From NCBI GenBank assembly GCA_963575745.1, contig CAUYUJ010015948.1, forward strand, positions 1,691,630-1,755,629: 64,000 bases of DNA, in the 5' to 3' direction. Of this stretch, positions 49,054-61,200 are shown in pieces. Positions within the stretch are counted from its first letter, which is position 1; each line of letters begins with the position of its first letter. The DNA comes from Prorocentrum cordatum (Eukaryota; Sar; Dinophyceae; Prorocentrales; Prorocentraceae). The notes beneath the pieces were generated by a model. That model saw only the letters and a list, made by a program, of their open reading frames with translations, was not told where the DNA came from and did no database searches. The position numbers and the translations under genes are program-made.

Positions 49054-49541
49054 TCGGCCCTGGGCGCAGGTGGGCGCCCGCCTTGAGTCGCTCGTCGTGC
49101 TGCTGCGCTCGGTTCTGCTGGCTCTCGGCGCGGTCCCTGGGGGCCAGCTGCAGGCAGGCAGAAGGCCTCCGATGCGCCTCCAGAGCGACTCCAGAGGGCC
49201 CCGCCGACGAACCGCCGATGAGCCTCCAGGGCCTCCAAAGGGCGATGGCCTCGACGCGAAGGCCTCGCCGAGGGGCCTCCAAGGGGCCTCGGGGGGGGGC
49301 TCCGAGAGACCCTTTTGGGGGCCGGCCATGCGCGCACGCGCGCGCCTGGGCCAGCTGCTCGCGCACCTGGCCCAGCTGCTCGCGCAGCGCCCGCAGCTGC
49401 CGGACGTGCTCAGCCTCCACGCCGTCCAGCAGCTGCCGCAGGGCCCCCCTGCCGCGGGTCGGCGAGCGGGTGCCTCGGGTGCGGGGGCGCGGGTGCACGG
49501 CGGCGAGATCGGTGCACATCCTGGGTGCGCGATCGGACGCA
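49054..49541. other. GC-rich stretch, no gene recognised
   Basis: GCTCGCGCA, CCTCCA and CGCGCGC words; open frames on both strands without recognisable motifs. Confidence 0.4.
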
Positions 49542-49679
49542 GCCTAACCGACCCCTAGCAAAACATCCCTTTCCGTGAAGTCACGTCGCATTTCAAACAT
49601 CCCGGCCGCATACATACGTCTTGGGGCGAGGCGAGGGGGACGTCGCGGAAAGGGATGGTTTGCTAGGGGTCGGTTAGGC
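49542..49679. mobile_element. 138-bp MITE-like element with ~40-bp TIRs
   Basis: GCCTAACCGACCCCTAGCAA at 49542 and its complement ending at 49679; arms extend through CATCCCTTTCCG (left) and CGGAAAGGGATG (right) with three or four mismatches, loop about 55 bp. No direct repeat found outside; could be a palindromic-target insertion. Confidence 0.8.
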
Positions 49680-50583
49680 CGCCCCTGACAAAGGTGGTTC
49701 GGAGAACGCCAGCTGACCATCTCACCGATGAGCGGCGTATGCGCCCCCCATCCCTTGGCCAGGGAGGCATGCACACCGATCCTGGGCACAGTATGGGTCC
49801 GTGAGAGGGAGGGCCACCCCCACATTGCTGCGCTTCCAGAAAGCACTGTTTCCTCTTCTTTTGTGTGTTTGGTTCGGGCCATCTGCTCGTCAGTGCCGTG
49901 TGCGTGGAGGGTCGCGTGCACGGAGAGACGCGCGAGCGCGCAGGAGACTGCGCGTGGGCGAAGGGGCGACGGAAGAAGCCAGGGGAGGGAGAGGGGCTGG
50001 ATCCGACCTGAACTTGAGAGATCCGGATGTGTGAATGGTTTTGCCAATGAGAGACTGCGCAAAAGAGAGAGGAAGAGGGAGAAGAAGAGAGAGGGAGAGC
50101 TCTGGTCATGGGATCCGCCGCCGTGCCGCTGGGCACGGAATGGGCGTGTCCTCGGGTCCTTCGCCCAGTTCCCTGAGCATCAGTCCTCGATGCTAGAAGG
50201 GCTCCGAAATGGCCCTGGCCCCAAATGCCCAAATCTGCCAGGGCTCCTGGCGTGCCCCCAGACCTCCGGGCCTCCGAGGACCCCAGGTCGGCCCGAGATG
50301 GCCCCACCATGCAAGACAACTAAGTTGCCAGTCGTTGAGGTCGATTGAGTGAGCTGGTGTGAACTTGTAGACGACTTGCATCAATTTGCAATCCGCTCTT
50401 TTGCGGCAATTGCAGAAATGGTTATGCGGAAATCACTGGTGCTGCGTAATCTTATAGCGAAGTCCTTCATACATGAGTTGCTTCCGCCAAGACCCCATCT
50501 ACATCCATTGCCGTTTAGTATCAGCAAGGGCTTGCCTTGCCAGTTGCGCAACGTTTGGAAGGCTTGCCTCGGACGGCAGCAAG
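49680..50583. other. Single-copy-like stretch, no gene recognised
   Basis: Mixed composition; 50058-50102 is GAGAGA purine-rich. The last 230 bases (50350-50583) are closer to average GC and may be upstream sequence of the pseudogene that follows. Confidence 0.4.
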
Positions 50584-51540
50584 ATGGCGTGGTGCATGAC
50601 CTGCGATCTGGAAATCCCGTTCGATGCTGACGGCAAGGTTTCGAACGGCGTTGTCAAAATCAAGACCCACGTGGAGGAGAAGGCCGCTACGTCCTGTTAC
50701 TGTTGCCTTGACTGCAACCGCATGTGGGGCTGAATCAACAAGGTTCAGAAGTCCAGGCCTGGACTGAAGGGGCGGAGCAAGAGAATGAACAAGGAGGAGA
50801 CGGCAGACTTCTTCAAAGATCATGTTGGCGCCCTGGGTCCCAACCTGGGCGCCCTCAGGAGTCGAACATGTCTAAGGTTGATGAGTCGGAGTCGATGTCC
50901 GAGCCAAGGAAGTCTGACGAGTGGCTGGACAAGCACGGCCTCATGACCAAGTACGCGGCCGAGAGCATCAGGCCCGCTCGACCATGCAGGAGAAGACAAA
51001 ACATCACGCGCACCGCAGCGTCACGCTGCACCAAAATGCCAAGATCAAGACGAGGAGGAGCACCAGGCACAAGCACAAGACGACCTTCGAGGCGAACCTC
51101 TCCACTGAGCAGAAGCTGAAGAAGCAGCCGAAGATGATCTCTGAGGCGACCAAGAAGAGGCTCGAAAAGAACATCTAAAAGGATGAGGGGTATGTCGACG
51201 ACATCACATCGGTCCTCGCGAAGGCGGCCTCGGACAAGCACCAGGACTACGTCGGCAAGAAGTTTCTCGAGAAAGGCGCGACGAGCAGGGGGCCATGGAG
51301 ACCATGATGGCCGACTTGAAGTTGGCGATCGAACCAAGCTGGACGGGCCAACCCGCCGAGATGGAGAAGCGCATGAATGTAGCACTGGACAACGCCAAGA
51401 GCCTGACCGACACGACTGAGCAGCAGGTGACCGACGCTGACGGGGACATCGGCCGCGATGCCGACGAAGCCAGCCGTGGGGTTGCGGAGCCGCCAACTGC
51501 CATGCCGAAGCGGCGCAACGGGAAAAAAGGACGCGCAGTG
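50584..51540 (+). pseudogene. Frameshifted, intron-less retrocopy of a dinoflagellate gene family
   Basis: ATG at 50584: MAWCMTCDLEIPFDADGKVS, then CYCCLDCNRMWG and a stop (50731), after which the same frame reads on: INKVQKSRPGLKGRSKRMNK, ETADFFKDHVGALGPNLGAL. Further pieces in shifted frames: KSDEWLDKHGLMTKYAAESI (~50910), HKTTFEANLSTEQKLKKQPK (~51090), EGYVDDITSVLAKAASDKHQ (~51190) and METMMADLKLAIEPSW, RMNVALDNAKSLTDTTEQQV (51295-51430). The paired Cys motifs plus 'FFKDHVGALG' recall a multicopy dinoflagellate family (from memory, function unknown). No introns are visible and at least one stop and three frameshifts occur, as in a decaying retroposed mRNA. Confidence 0.6.
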
Positions 51541-51639
51541 AACGTCATTGCTTGCAGAAGGCTTGCCTCGCGCTGTGTGGGTAAACGGCACGTTTGCAGC
51601 AAGCACGAACGTGGGGACAACCTACCAATTTCGCATAGA

Positions 51640-54600
51640 AGACGCAACATGAATACAAGCAAATCGCCCGCCTCCCCTCCCCCGAAAAGGACCCCAAGAG
51701 GCTCCCAAGAGGCCCAAAGACTGCTCCTAAGAGGACCCGAGACCGCTCCGAAGAGACCCGAAGAAGCATCCGTGAGAACACCGACCAACAACCCAGGCAC
51801 GGTGGGGGGATGGGCCGAATGCCACTAGATCCGCCGCCCCCTTTTGCTTTAGCAAAGAGGTGCCTGGCGTGTTAAACCCTCCCGGTTTTGGTTTGGGTTC
51901 TTTTTCCAAAAGGACTCCCCCTGGGGCTCCGACGCGTTCCGCCGGGGTCCCGGGAGGCTTGCCCAGAGGTGGCTGCAAACGGTTTTCCTGCCCTCGACGG
52001 CCCCAAGACGGCCCAAGATGGCCTCCAGGATGCCTCCAAGACGGCCAAGATGCCCTTCGAGACGGCTAAGATGGCCCCAAGATGCCTCCAAGACGGTCCA
52101 AGAAGCATCCAAGACGGCCTAAGGTAGCCTCAAGATGGCCCAAGACGGCCCAAGAGGCCCTCAAGAGGCCTCCAAGACGGCCCAAGATGCCTCCAACAGG
52201 TCCTCCAGGAAGGCCCGAAGAGGCCAAAATCGTTGACTTCCGTTGGGTTCTTGAAAGATTGTGGCATGTGCGCCTTTTCGGCATTCCGACGGCTTTCCGA
52301 CAGCCCAAGAGGCCCCTAAGATCGCTCCAAGATCGCCCAAGAGGCCTCCAAGATGGCCCCATGACGGCCCAAGAGGCCCCCAAGACGCCCCCAAGAGGGC
52401 CCCAAGACGGCCCAATCCGCCGCCCCCTTTTGATGTATCAAAGGGGTGCCTGGCGTGTTAAACCCTCTCGGTTTTGGTTTTGGTTCTTTTTCCAAAAGAA
52501 CTCCCCCTGGGGCTTCGGCCCGTCCCGCCGGGGTCCCGGGAAGGATCTCAAAACGCATCCGTCTTGCCTCCGTCGTCGCCAAAAACGGCCGTTTCGCTCG
52601 GGACATCCTCAAAACATCGCGAAGATGGCCCAAGATGGCCTCCACGTCCGCCCAAGATGACCCCAGACGGCCTCCAAGACGGCCCAAGAGAGTCCAAGAC
52701 GGCCCAAGACGGCCCAAGAGGCCCCACAAGAGGCCTCCAAGACGGCCCAAGAGGCCTCCAAGAGGTCCTCCAGAAGGGCCCGAAGAGGCCAAAATCATTG
52801 ATTTTCCTTAGGTGTTTGAAGGACTTGGGAATTTGCTTCTCCTCGGCTGTCCGACGGCTCAAGACGGCCCAAGAGGCCCACAAGATCGCCCAAGAGGCCC
52901 CCAAGAGGGCCCCATGGCGGCCCAAGTGGCCTCCAAGACGGCCCCAATAGGGCACCAAGACGGCCCAAGAGGCCTCCAACACGCCCAAGATGGCCTCCAA
53001 GACGCCCAAGATGGCCTCCAAGACGGCCCCGAAGCGCCCCAAGAGGGCTACCAACGGCGTCAGACGTGCCAGGAACCCACCAAGATGGCCGAAGTCGGCT
53101 CGAAGCTGGTCCAAGACGGCCCACGAGGCCCCCAAGAGGGCCTCCAGGAAGGCCAGAAGAGGCCAAACACTTTGATTGTCCTTTGGTTTTTGACAGATTT
53201 CGACATTTCCTTCTTTTCGGCCTTCCGACGGCCCGAGACGGCCCCAGAGCCCCCAAAGATCGCCGACAGATCGCCCAAGAGGCCCCAGAACGGCCTAAGA
53301 GGGTCCCAAGACGGCCCCATAGAGGCCCCCCAAACGGCTTCCGACTGCGTCAGACGGGCCAGGAGCCCGCCAAGAGGGCCGAACATGGCCCTACGATGGC
53401 CCAAGACGGCCCAAGAGGCCTCCAAGAGGGCCTCCAGAAGGCCCGAAAATACTAAAAATATCAATTTCCCGTGAAGTGTTTGAAGGATTGTGGCATTTGC
53501 TTTTTTTCTGCCTTCCGACGGCCCGAGACGGCCCAAGTGCCCCCGAAGATCGCCCAAGAGGCCCAAGACACTGCCCCAAGAGGCCCCCAAGACGGCCCAA
53601 GAGGTCTCCAAGACGCTCAAGGTGGCCTTCCAGACGGTCCAAGAGCCCTCCAAGACGTCCTCCAAAAGGGTCCGAAAGGGTCCAAATGGCCTTCAGACGG
53701 CCAAGATGACCTTCAAGATGCCCACGTGTTCCCCGAAGGCTTTCCAAACCGATTCCGGGAACACATGGTCCCATAGCTTGGCAGGTCTGGCCTCAACGTT
53801 CGGCCACATAGGCGCTTCCAACAAGGCAGGGGGCGGCGGTGATTCGCCGTAGGCGTCTTCGATCCGCTGCCCCCTGCCGATTCATCGCAGGGGTGCCTGG
53901 CCTGCTGAATCCTTTCGATTTTGGTTTTGGTTCTTTTTCCAGAAGAACTCCCCCTGGGGCTTCGGCCCGTTCCGCCGGGGTCCCGGGAGGATTGCCACGG
54001 AGCTCAATTCCCCCCAAATCTTCCAAGACGGCTCCAGATGGCCTCCAAGATGGTCCAAGATGGCCTCCAAGTCCGCCCAAGATGATCCAAGACGGCCTCT
54101 CAGACGGCCCACGAGAGTCCAAGACAGCCCAAGACGGCCCAAGAGGCCCCCCACAGGCCTCCAAGACGGCCCAAGAGGCCTCCAAGAGGTCCTCCAGGAG
54201 GGACCGAAGAGGCCAAAACCATTCAATTGCCTTAGGTGTTTGAAGGATTTTGGCATTCGCTGCTTCTCGGCTGTCCGACGACCTAAAACTGTCCAAGAGG
54301 CCCCCAAGATCGCCCGCACAGCGCCCAAGAGGCCTGCAAGATGGCCCCAAGAGGGCACAAAGCCGACCCAAGAGGCCTCCAAGACGCCCAAAATGGCCTC
54401 TAAGGCGGCCCTGGAGCACCCCAAGAGGGCCCCAAGTCGGCCCAGAGAGGCCCCCCAAACGGTTTCCGACGGCGTCAAACGGGCCAGGAGCCCGCCAAGA
54501 TGGCCGAAATTGGCTCGAAACTGGGCGAAGACGACCCACAAGGCCCCCAAGAGGGCCTCCAGGAAGGCCAAAAAGGCAAATAACACTGATTTCGCTTAGG

Positions 54601-55232
54601 TTTTTGTAGGATTCTGACACTTGCTGATGGCCCGATACGGCCCACGAGCCCCCAATGATCGCCCAAAGATCACCCAAGATGCCTCCAAGATGGCCCCAGA
54701 ACGGCCCAAGAGGCCCCCAAGACGACCCCAAGAGGCCCCCAAGACGGCACAGGAGGCCTTTAAGACGCACAAGATGGCCTCCAAGAGGGCCCTGGAGCAT
54801 CCAAGAGGAGCCCAAGTCGGCTCAGAGAGGCCCCCCAAACGGCTTCCGACGGCGTCGGACGGGCCAGGGGCCCACCAAGACGGCGGAAGAAAGATGGCAC
54901 TAAGATGGCCCAAGACGGCCCAAGAGGCCTCCAAAAGGGCCTCCAGGAAGGCCCGAAAAGGCCAAAAACATTGATTTCCCGTTAGTTTTTGAAGGATTGT
55001 GGCATTTGCTTTTTTTTCGGCTCCCTACGGCCCGAGACGGCCCAAGTGCCCCCGAAGATCGCCCAAGAGGCCCAAGACAGACCCAAGAGGCCCCCAAGAC
55101 GGCCCAAGGCCTCCAAGACGCTCAAGATGGTCTCCAAGACGGCCCAAGAGCCCTCCAAGACGTCCTCCAAGAAGGCCGGAAGGGTCCAAATGGCCTCCAG
55201 GCGGCCAAGATGACCTTCAAGATGCCCAGGGG
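51640..55232. repeat. Higher-order CCAAGA/GGCC repeat domain
   Basis: Minisatellite CCAAGACGGCCCAAGAGGCC punctuated by A/T-richer spacers (GGCCAAAANCATTGATTT... TGAAGGATTGTGGCATTTGC ... TTCCGACGGC). Spacer ends (CCGACGG-type) lie near 52284, 52851, 53224, 53513, 54273 and 55024, so basic units are 290-380 bp, some doubled. It is the opposite orientation of the 27.8-29.1 kb array. Long frames in it (both strands) are repeat artefacts. Confidence 0.85.
51829..53993. repeat. ~130-bp module in three copies
   Basis: Copies at 51829-51956, 52416-52545 and 53861-53993, about 85-90% alike, all plus. Shared words: GGTGCCTGGCGTGTTAAACC, GGTTCTTTTTCCAAAAG, ACTCCCCCTGGGGCT, GCCGGGGTCCCGGGA. Each is embedded in the minisatellite at a similar place. 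Confidence 0.85.
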
Positions 55233-55352
55233 TGTTCCCCGAAGGCTTTCCAAACCGATTCCGGGAACACATGGTCCCATAGCTCGGCAGGTCTGGCCTC
55301 AACGTTCGGCCACATAAGGGCTTCCAAAAAGTCACGGGGCGGCGGTGATTCG
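53728..55352. repeat. ~120-bp module in two copies
   Basis: 53728-53850 and 55233-55352 are about 93% identical: GTGTTCCCCGAAGGCTTTCC, GATTCCGGGAACACATGG, CTCAACGTTCGGCCACATA, GGCGGCGGTGATTCG. Both follow a GCC/CCAAGA block. On the minus strand they read MWPNVEARPAELWDHVFPES, possibly a captured coding piece. Confidence 0.85.
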
Positions 55353-56039
55353 ACGAAGGCTTCTTCGATAGTTCTACTTCTGCTTCTTCTTGTTCCCCAA
55401 GCCGTGTTTGCACCCAGGATTTGTTCTTCTGGTCTGAAGAACTGGGCCTCAATGTCGGTCTGGCGGTTCCGTGCCGTCCGTCGCCGACAAGTCGATGCCT
55501 CGCCGCCGCCCGTCGCCTGGACTTGTGTGTCGCTGTGGCGGTTCCGCGCCGGACGTCGCTGCGCCGTCGCCGCCTCGTCGCCGCCCGTCGCCACAATCAT
55601 CATCGCGTCTCCGATCGCCGACGTCACCATGACGCCGCGCCCGCTCGGGTCACCGACTCGCACTGGCGCGCCCGCGCGCCAGCGCTACCTGCGAGACGCG
55701 CTGGGAAGTTCCCACCAGTCAGCGCCACCGCGGTCGCGTCGGCCGCGCCAAACTAGCTGGCCGCTCTGCGCGCGAGCCTGCGCGCGCTAGCGGCAGCATG
55801 GGTTTTGCAAGCCAAGTTGCGGGTGGGTGGGTGGGATGTTTGCGCGATCGGTCGAGTTGACAACTCACAGGGGAACATTGGCTACAACATAGATGTCCAT
55901 TTGTCCCTACCATCCTGTGGGACTGAGTCCTCGTTTTGAAGAGACAGCGCCCCGCGTTCCTCCTCCTTCCTTCCTCCTCCCCCTCCTCCTCCTCCTCCTC
56001 CTCCTCCCTCCTCCCCTCTGGGCCTCTGCTCTCCGAATG
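55353..56039. other. Unassigned, with ~65-bp coding-like duplication and (TCC)n
   Basis: A minus frame (55663-55217) has two copies of ATGGxEA...RRxARNRxxDxQ from a ~65-bp duplication (TGGCGGTTCCG at 55471 and 55537). It may be a small gene or repeat; not recognised. 55965-56010 is (TCC)n. Confidence 0.4.
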
Positions 56040-59000
56040 CCCATCCCATTTCGGCACACCCTCACACGTTTCGTGGCCCCATGGGGAGCTCCACCTAAGG
56101 CCCCAGAAGGAAAGTTCGCATGGCCCCGCCGCCCCGCCGCCCCATTTCGGCACACCCCTCACACGTTTCGTCTTCCCAAAAGAAGCCCCACCTAAGGCCC
56201 CAGTGGGAAGTTCGCATGGCACCGCCGCCCAATGTCGGCACCCCTTACACGCTTCGTGGCCGCATAGGGAGCTCCACCGAAGGCCCCAGTGGGAAAGTTC
56301 GCATGGCACCGCCGCCCCATTTCGGCACACCCCTCACACGCTTCGTGGCCCCATGGGGAGCTCCACCTAAGGCCCCAGAAGGAAAGTTCGCATGGCCCCG
56401 CCGCCCCGCCCCCATTGCGGCACACCCCTCACACGTTTCGTCTTCCCAAAAAAAGCCCCACCTAAGGCCCCAGTGGGAAGTTCGCATGGCACCGCCGCCC
56501 AATGTCGGCACCCCTTACACGCTTCGTGGCCGCATAGGGAGCTCCCGAAGGCCCCAGTGGGAAAGTTCGCATGGCACCGCCGCCCCATTTCGGCACACCC
56601 CTCACACGCTTCGTGGCCCATGGGGAGCTCCACCTAAGGCCCCAGTGGGAAAGTTCGCATGGCACCGCCGCCCCATTTCGGCACACCCCTCACACGTTTC
56701 GTTCCACCTAAGGCCCCAGTGGGAAAGTTCGCATGGCACCGCCGCCCCATTTCGGCACCCCCTCACACTTTCGTGGCCCCATGGGAGCTCCAAGGCCCCA
56801 GTGGGAAGTTCGCATGGCACCGCCGCCCCATTTCGGCACACCCCACACGCTTCGTGGCCGCATAGGGAGCTCCACCGAAGGCCCCAAAGTTCGCATGGCC
56901 CGCCGCCCCATTTCGGCACACCCCACAAGAAGCCCCACCTAAGGCCCCAGTGGGAAGTTCGCATGGCACCGCCGCCCAATGTCGGCACCCCTTACACGCT
57001 TCGTGGCCGCATAGGGAGCTCCACCGAAGGCCCCAGTGGGAAAGTTCGCATGGCACCGCCGCCCCATTTCGACACACCCCTCACACGCTTCGTGGCCCCA
57101 TGGGGAGCTCCACCTAAGGCCCCAGAAGGAAAGTTCGCATGGCCCCCGCCGCCCCATTTCGGCACACCCCTCACACGTTTCGTCTTCCCAAAAGAAGCCC
57201 CACCTAAGGCCCCAGTGGGAAGTTCGCATGGCACCGCCGCCCAATGTCGGCACCCCTTACACGCTTCGTGGCCGCATAGGGAGCTCCACCGAAGGCCCCA
57301 GTGGGAAAGTTCGCATGGCACCGCCGCCCCATTTCGACACACCCCTCACACGCTTCGTGGCCCCATGGGGAGCTCCACCTAAGGCCCCAGAAGGAAAGTT
57401 CGCATGGCCCCGCCGCCCCGCCGCCCCATTTCGGCACACCCCTCACACGTTTCGTCTTCCCAAAAGAAGCCCCACCTAAGGCCCCAGTGGGAAGTTCGCA
57501 TGGCACCGCCGCCCAATGTCGGCACCCTTACACGCTTCGTGGCCGCATAGGGAGCTCCACCGAAGGCCCCAGTGGGAAAGTTCGCATGGCACCGCCGCCC
57601 CATTTCGACACCCCTCACACGCTTCGTGGCCCATGGGGAGCTCCACCTAAGGCCCCAGAAGGAAAGTTCGCATGGCCCCGCCGCCCCCCGCCCATTTCGG
57701 CACACCCCTCACACGTTTCGTCTTCCCAAAAGAAGCCCCACCTAAGGCCCCAGTGGGAAGTTCGCATGGCACCGCCGCCCAATGTCGGCACCGCTTACAC
57801 GCTTCGTGGCCGCATAGGGAGCTCCACCGAAGGCCCCAGTGGGAAAGTTCGCATGGCACCGCCGCCCCATTTCGACACACCCCTCACACGCTTCGTGGCC
57901 CCATGGGGAGCTCCACCTAAGGCCCCAGAAGGAAAGTTCGCATGGCCCCGCCGCCCCGCCGCCCCATTTCGGCACACCCCTCACACGTTTCGTCTTCCCA
58001 AAAGAAGCCCCACCTAAGGCCCCAGTGGGAAGTTCGCATGGCACCGCCGCCCAATGTCGGCACCCCTTACACGCTTCGTGGCCGCATAGGGAGCTCCACC
58101 GAAGGCCCCAGTGGGAAAGTTCGCATGGCACCGCCGCCCCATTTCGACACACCCCTCACACGCTTCGTGGCCCCATGGGGAGCTCCACCTAAGGCCCCAA
58201 TGGGAACGTTCGCATGGCACCGCCGCCCCATTCCGGCACACCCCGTACACAATTGGTGGCCTCATGGGGAGCTCCACCTAAGGCCCCAGTGGGAAAGTTT
58301 GTATGGCACCGCCGCCCCATTCCGGCACACCCCTCACACGCTTGGTGGCTCCATGGGGAGCTCCACCTAAGGCCCGAATGGGAAAGTTTGTATGGCACCG
58401 CCGCCCGATTTCGGCGCACCCCTCACACGTTTCGTCGTCCCAAAAGGAGCTCCACCGAAGGACCCAGTGGGAAAGTTCGCATGGCACCGCCACCCCATTT
58501 CGGCACACCCCTCACACGCTTCGTGGCCCCATAGGGAGCTACACCGAAGGCCCCAGTGGGAAAGTTCGCATGACACCGCCGCCCCGTTTCGGAAAACCCC
58601 TTACACAAGCTTGGCGGCCCCATAGGGAGTTCCATCGAAGGCCCCAATGGGAACGTTCGCATTGCACCGCCGCCCCATTTCAGCGCACCCCTCACACGTT
58701 TCGTGGCCCCATAGGAAGCTCCACCTAAGGCCCCAGTGGAAAAAATTGCATGGCAGAGTCCCATTCCAGCACACCCCTCACACGCTTCGTGGCCCCGTAA
58801 GGAGCTCCATCGAAGGCCCCAATGGGAACGTTCGCATTGCACCGCCGCCCCATTTCGGCACACCCCTTACACGTTTCGTGGCCGCATAGGGAGCTCCACC
58901 GAAGGTCCCAGTGGGAAGTTCGCATGGCACCGCCGCTCCATCTCGGCACACCCCTCACACGCTTCGTGGCTCCATGGGGAGCTCCACCTAAGGCCCGAAA

Positions 59001-60360
59001 GGGAAAGTTCGCATGGCACCGCCGCCCCATTCCGGCGCACCCCTCACACCCTTGGTGGCTCCATGGGGAGCTCCACCCAAGGCCCCAGTGGGAAAGTTTG
59101 TATGGCACCGCCGCCCCACTTCGGCACACCCCTCACACGCTTCGTCGTCCCAAAAGGAGCCTCACCGAAGGCCCCAGTGGGAAAGTTCGCATGGCACCGG
59201 CACCCCATTTCGGCACACCCCTCACACAAGTTCGGCGGCCCCATAGGGAGCTCCACCGGAGGCCCCAATGGGAACGTTCGCATTGCACCGCCGCCCCATT
59301 TCAGCACACCCCTCACACGTCTCGTAGCCCCATAAGGAGCTCCGCCGAAAGCCCCAATGGGAACGTTCTCATTGCACCGCCGCCCCATTCCAGCACACTC
59401 CTTACACGTTTCGTGGCCCCATAAGGAGCCCCACCTAAGGCCCCAGTGGAAAGATTCGCATGGCACCGCCGCCCGATGACGACACACCCCTCACACGTTT
59501 CGTTGCCCCATAGGATGCTCCACCTAAGGCCCGAGTGGGAAAGTTCTCATGGCACCGCAGCCCCATTCCGGCACACCCCTCACACGCTTCGTTGCCCCAT
59601 AAGGAGCTCCGCCGAAAGCCCCAATGGGAACGTTCGCACTGCACCGCAGCCCCATTTCTGCGCTCTTTCACACGTTCCGTGGCCCCATAGGGAGCTACAC
59701 CGAAGGCCCCAGTGGGAAAGTTCGCATGGCACCGCCGCCCCATATAGGGAGCTCCACTTAAGGTCCCAATATGAAAGTTCGCATGGCACCACCGCCCACA
59801 AAATTCGGCACGCCACTCACACGTTTCGTGGCCCAACAGGGAGCTCCACCTAAGGCCCCCCAATGGGAAAGTGCGCATGCCACTGCCGCCCCATTTCTGC
59901 ACACCCTCACACGCTTCGTGGTCCCACAGGGAGCCCCACCTAAGGCCCCAGTTGGAAAGTTCGCGTGACACCGCCGCCCCATTTCGGCACACCCACACAA
60001 GTATCGTGGCCCCATGGGGAGCTCCACCGAAGGCCCCAATGGGAAAGCTCGCATGGCACCGCCGCCCCATCTCGGCACACCCTCACACGCTTCGTGGCCC
60101 CATAGGGAGCTACACCGAAGGCCCCAGTGGGAAAGTTCGCATGGCACCGCCGCCCCATTTCGGCACACCCCTTACACAAGTTTGGTGGCCCCATAGGGAG
60201 CTCCACCGAAGGCCCCAATGGGAACGCTCGCATGGCCACGTCGCCCCATTTCGGCACACCTTCACACGTTTCGTGGCCCCACAGGGAACTCCACCTAAGG
60301 CCTCAGTGAGAAAGTTCGCATGGCACCGCCGCCCCATTTCGGCACACCCTGCATACGTTT
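56040..60360. repeat. 4.3-kb satellite, ~89-bp unit, with 3-unit higher order
   Basis: About 48 units. Consensus words: AAGTTCGCATGGCACCGCCG, CCCCATTTCGGCACACCCCT, CACACGCTTCGTGGCCCCAT, GGGGAGCTCCACCTAAGGCC, CCAGTGGG. Between 56115 and 58100 three unit types (CTTCCCAAAAGAAGC; CCAATGTCGGCACCCCTTAC; plain) alternate in a 265-273-bp higher-order unit repeated about seven times and nearly identical; from 58200 units are more diverged. Deletions inside units cluster at 56600-56930. Frames of up to 420 codons in it are artefacts of stop-free repeats. Confidence 0.95.
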
Positions 60361-61200
60361 CGATCTTGGAGTGGGCTGAACATATACGGGCTTATCGGAT
60401 TATTAGCAAGGGGGGGCGTTCCCTATAAATACAGGTCTGCTTCTAGGTGGCACGAGATTGGACCTCCCCCCAGGCCCTCTCAAGTCATATGGGGAGTTCC
60501 AAGGGCTCGAAGCAAAGTTAGCAGGTCAGGATGGGAAACATGCTTATTATCGCTCTCGTCAACCTTGTGGCGGAGCATCTTCGTGCGGGAACGGGGGCTT
60601 GGATGGAGCACCCTGCCCCAACCACTTGGGCCCCGAAGGCCCCTACGTCTTTCAGATGGCCGCCTTGTGTGGCGACCACCGTGTTCGACCAATGCGAGCT
60701 CCAGGCTCCCGATGTCCACCCCGCTTCTGTGGAAGGTGCCGACACATGCATAGTTTTGCTTCGCATGTCTGCGCTATACGACGCTGCTTGAAGGTGCACT
60801 CCCAGTTATGGTAAATGCTCCAACGATGCCAAAACGCACAAGTGCTACCTGGGTAAGAAAACCTCGGGAGCTCTTTCGGACGGCCTTTAAGGAGGTGTAT
60901 CCGCCGGGTATGTGTGCTAGCAGTGCTACCCTGCCCAGTTCTCTGTGGAATCGCATCCTGAATATGACTGAAACTTCTGAAGAGGAAGCCGGGTGCACGG
61001 AAGCCAGCACCACGGAGGCTGTTACAGCCTGTGCACGGAAGCTGGTACGTACAGCCTGGTGCCGATCTCCCCCTCCCCCCCACGAAGCCCCTCTTTCCCT
61101 TACCGACTCCCAGGGAGCCCACATCGCCGCCAACTGGGAGGCGGCAAAGGCTCGCCGAGAGGAACGGCGACAATCCGCCCGCGCCGCCGAGCGTTGACCT
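60361..61200 (+). pseudogene. Cys/His-rich gene fragment, plus strand
   Basis: A plus frame (60458-60814) reads QPCGGASSCGNGGLDGAPC, ALCGDHRVRP, RCPPRFCGRCRHMHSFASHV and CAIRRCLKVH before a stop; a second frame (60808-61197) reads PRELFRTAFKEVYPPGMCAS and AANWEAAKARREERRQSARA. The Cys pattern (C-x-x-H, C-x-x-C, C-x(4)-C) resembles the modules upstream of the Helitron-like segment at 26 kb, but no helicase motif follows. Likely a remnant of the same kind of element or an unidentified zinc-binding protein with introns. Confidence 0.4.

Noticed and set aside
56120-57382. 420-codon open frame on the plus strand (and others on both strands) in the satellite
   Set aside because: The ~89-bp unit has almost no stop codons in several frames; translated products are pure unit repeats and neighbouring units shift frame.
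60424-60431. TATAAATA as a promoter
   Set aside because: A single TATA word; dinoflagellates are not known to rely on TATA boxes, and no convincing gene starts just downstream.
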